From: JBCDLI01 sp038745535
GTDB lineage: Bacteria; Pseudomonadota; Alphaproteobacteria; Rhizobiales; Rhizobiaceae
Assembly: GCA_038745535.1 (NCBI GenBank)
Contig: JBCDLI010000087.1
Coordinates: 1 to 5,762 of the forward strand
Direction of reading: 5' to 3'
DNA: 5,762 nt
Shown: positions 5,549 through 5,762 of the stretch, in pieces
Layout of the letters: each line of letters opens with the position of its first letter
How positions within the stretch are numbered: position 1 is the first letter of the stretch
Made by a program: the position numbers and the translations under genes
Notes under the pieces: generated by a model
The model's database searches: none
Told to the model about the DNA's origin: nothing
The model's input: only the letters and a program-made list of their open reading frames with translations

Positions 5549-5762
5549 CCAGAAAAAGCGCGCGGCGACCGTCAGCAGGAACACGCCAAACGCGAGTTCC
5601 AACGTTCGCTTTGGCAAACGGTGGGCGACCGCCGCACCATAGGGCGCGACGAAAATCGTGATCGGGATGACGAAGGCAACACCTATCCAATTCACATAAC
5701 CGGTGGACGCAATCGGCAGACCGGAAAGCCCCCAACCGGCCCAGATTGCTCCAAGCATGCCG
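5537..5762 (-). CDS. TauE/SafE (TSUP) family permease, C-terminal part (5' end outside window)
   Basis: The last 75 codons of a membrane protein entering from the right edge; the reading frame stays open through 5762, so the internal ATG at 5758 is not taken as the start. The sequence shows the typical C-terminus of sulfite exporter TauE/SafE family permeases: TGYVNWIG, a hydrophobic helix, APYGAAVAHRLPKR, then a final helix (about FGVFLLTVAARFF). These proteins export sulfur-containing or organic anions in characterised cases; the substrate here cannot be told. The TAA stop (5537-5539) lies inside the 3' end of the protease gene, giving a 12-bp tail-to-tail overlap. Confidence 0.85.
   Translation of the reverse strand, partial: GMLGAIWAGWGLSGLPIASTGYVNWIGVAFVIPITIFVAPYGAAVAHRLPKRTLELAFGVFLLTVAARFFWSVA

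Overview
The window looks like ordinary chromosomal sequence from an alphaproteobacterium, most likely a Hyphomicrobiales (Rhizobiales)-type organism. This is inferred from three things: moderately high GC coding sequence, a kinase with the dimerisation helix typical of the alphaproteobacterial PleC/DivJ/PdhS family, and a cob(T)/cobS pair followed by a DUF1289 gene and a retropepsin-like protease. Genus cannot be assigned from the sequence alone.

Layout. (1) Positions 1-1013, minus strand: a membrane-anchored staphylococcal-nuclease-like protein (390-1013) is followed, with an ATGA stop/start overlap, by a uracil-DNA glycosylase family protein that runs off the left edge (1-393). (2) A short divergent intergenic region (1014-1101) separates these from a plus-strand sensor histidine kinase (1102-2634), which has six predicted membrane helices and no visible PAS domain. 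(3) The kinase converges with cobT (2637-3653, minus), with two bases between their stop codons. (4) cobT and cobS (3793-4575, plus) diverge from a 139-base intergenic region that contains a perfect 19-bp palindrome of TetR-family-operator type and no recognisable cobalamin riboswitch. (5) cobS is followed on the same strand at short spacing by a small four-cysteine DUF1289 protein (4607-4834) and a three-helix membrane-anchored aspartic protease of retropepsin fold (4856-5548); these three are probably one operon. (6) The protease gene overlaps by 12 bp the 3' end of a convergent TauE/SafE (TSUP) permease gene that enters from the right edge (5537-5762).

How the genes fit together. CobT and CobS carry out the last steps of cobalamin nucleotide-loop assembly: CobT activates dimethylbenzimidazole, and CobS joins the product to adenosylcobinamide-GDP. 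The nuclease and glycosylase form a translationally coupled pair. The kinase is an orphan, with no response regulator in the window, and by family is more likely to act in cell-cycle or polarity phosphorelays than in cobalamin metabolism. The protease resembles the Rickettsia APRc and Caulobacter PerP type of periplasm-facing retropepsin.

No mobile element, CRISPR array, tRNA or rRNA was seen, and there is no gene-free stretch longer than about 140 bases. I do not see a clearly novel system. The points most worth checking are the palindrome in the cob divergent region, the protease inside the cob operon, and the PAS-less PleC/DivJ-like kinase.
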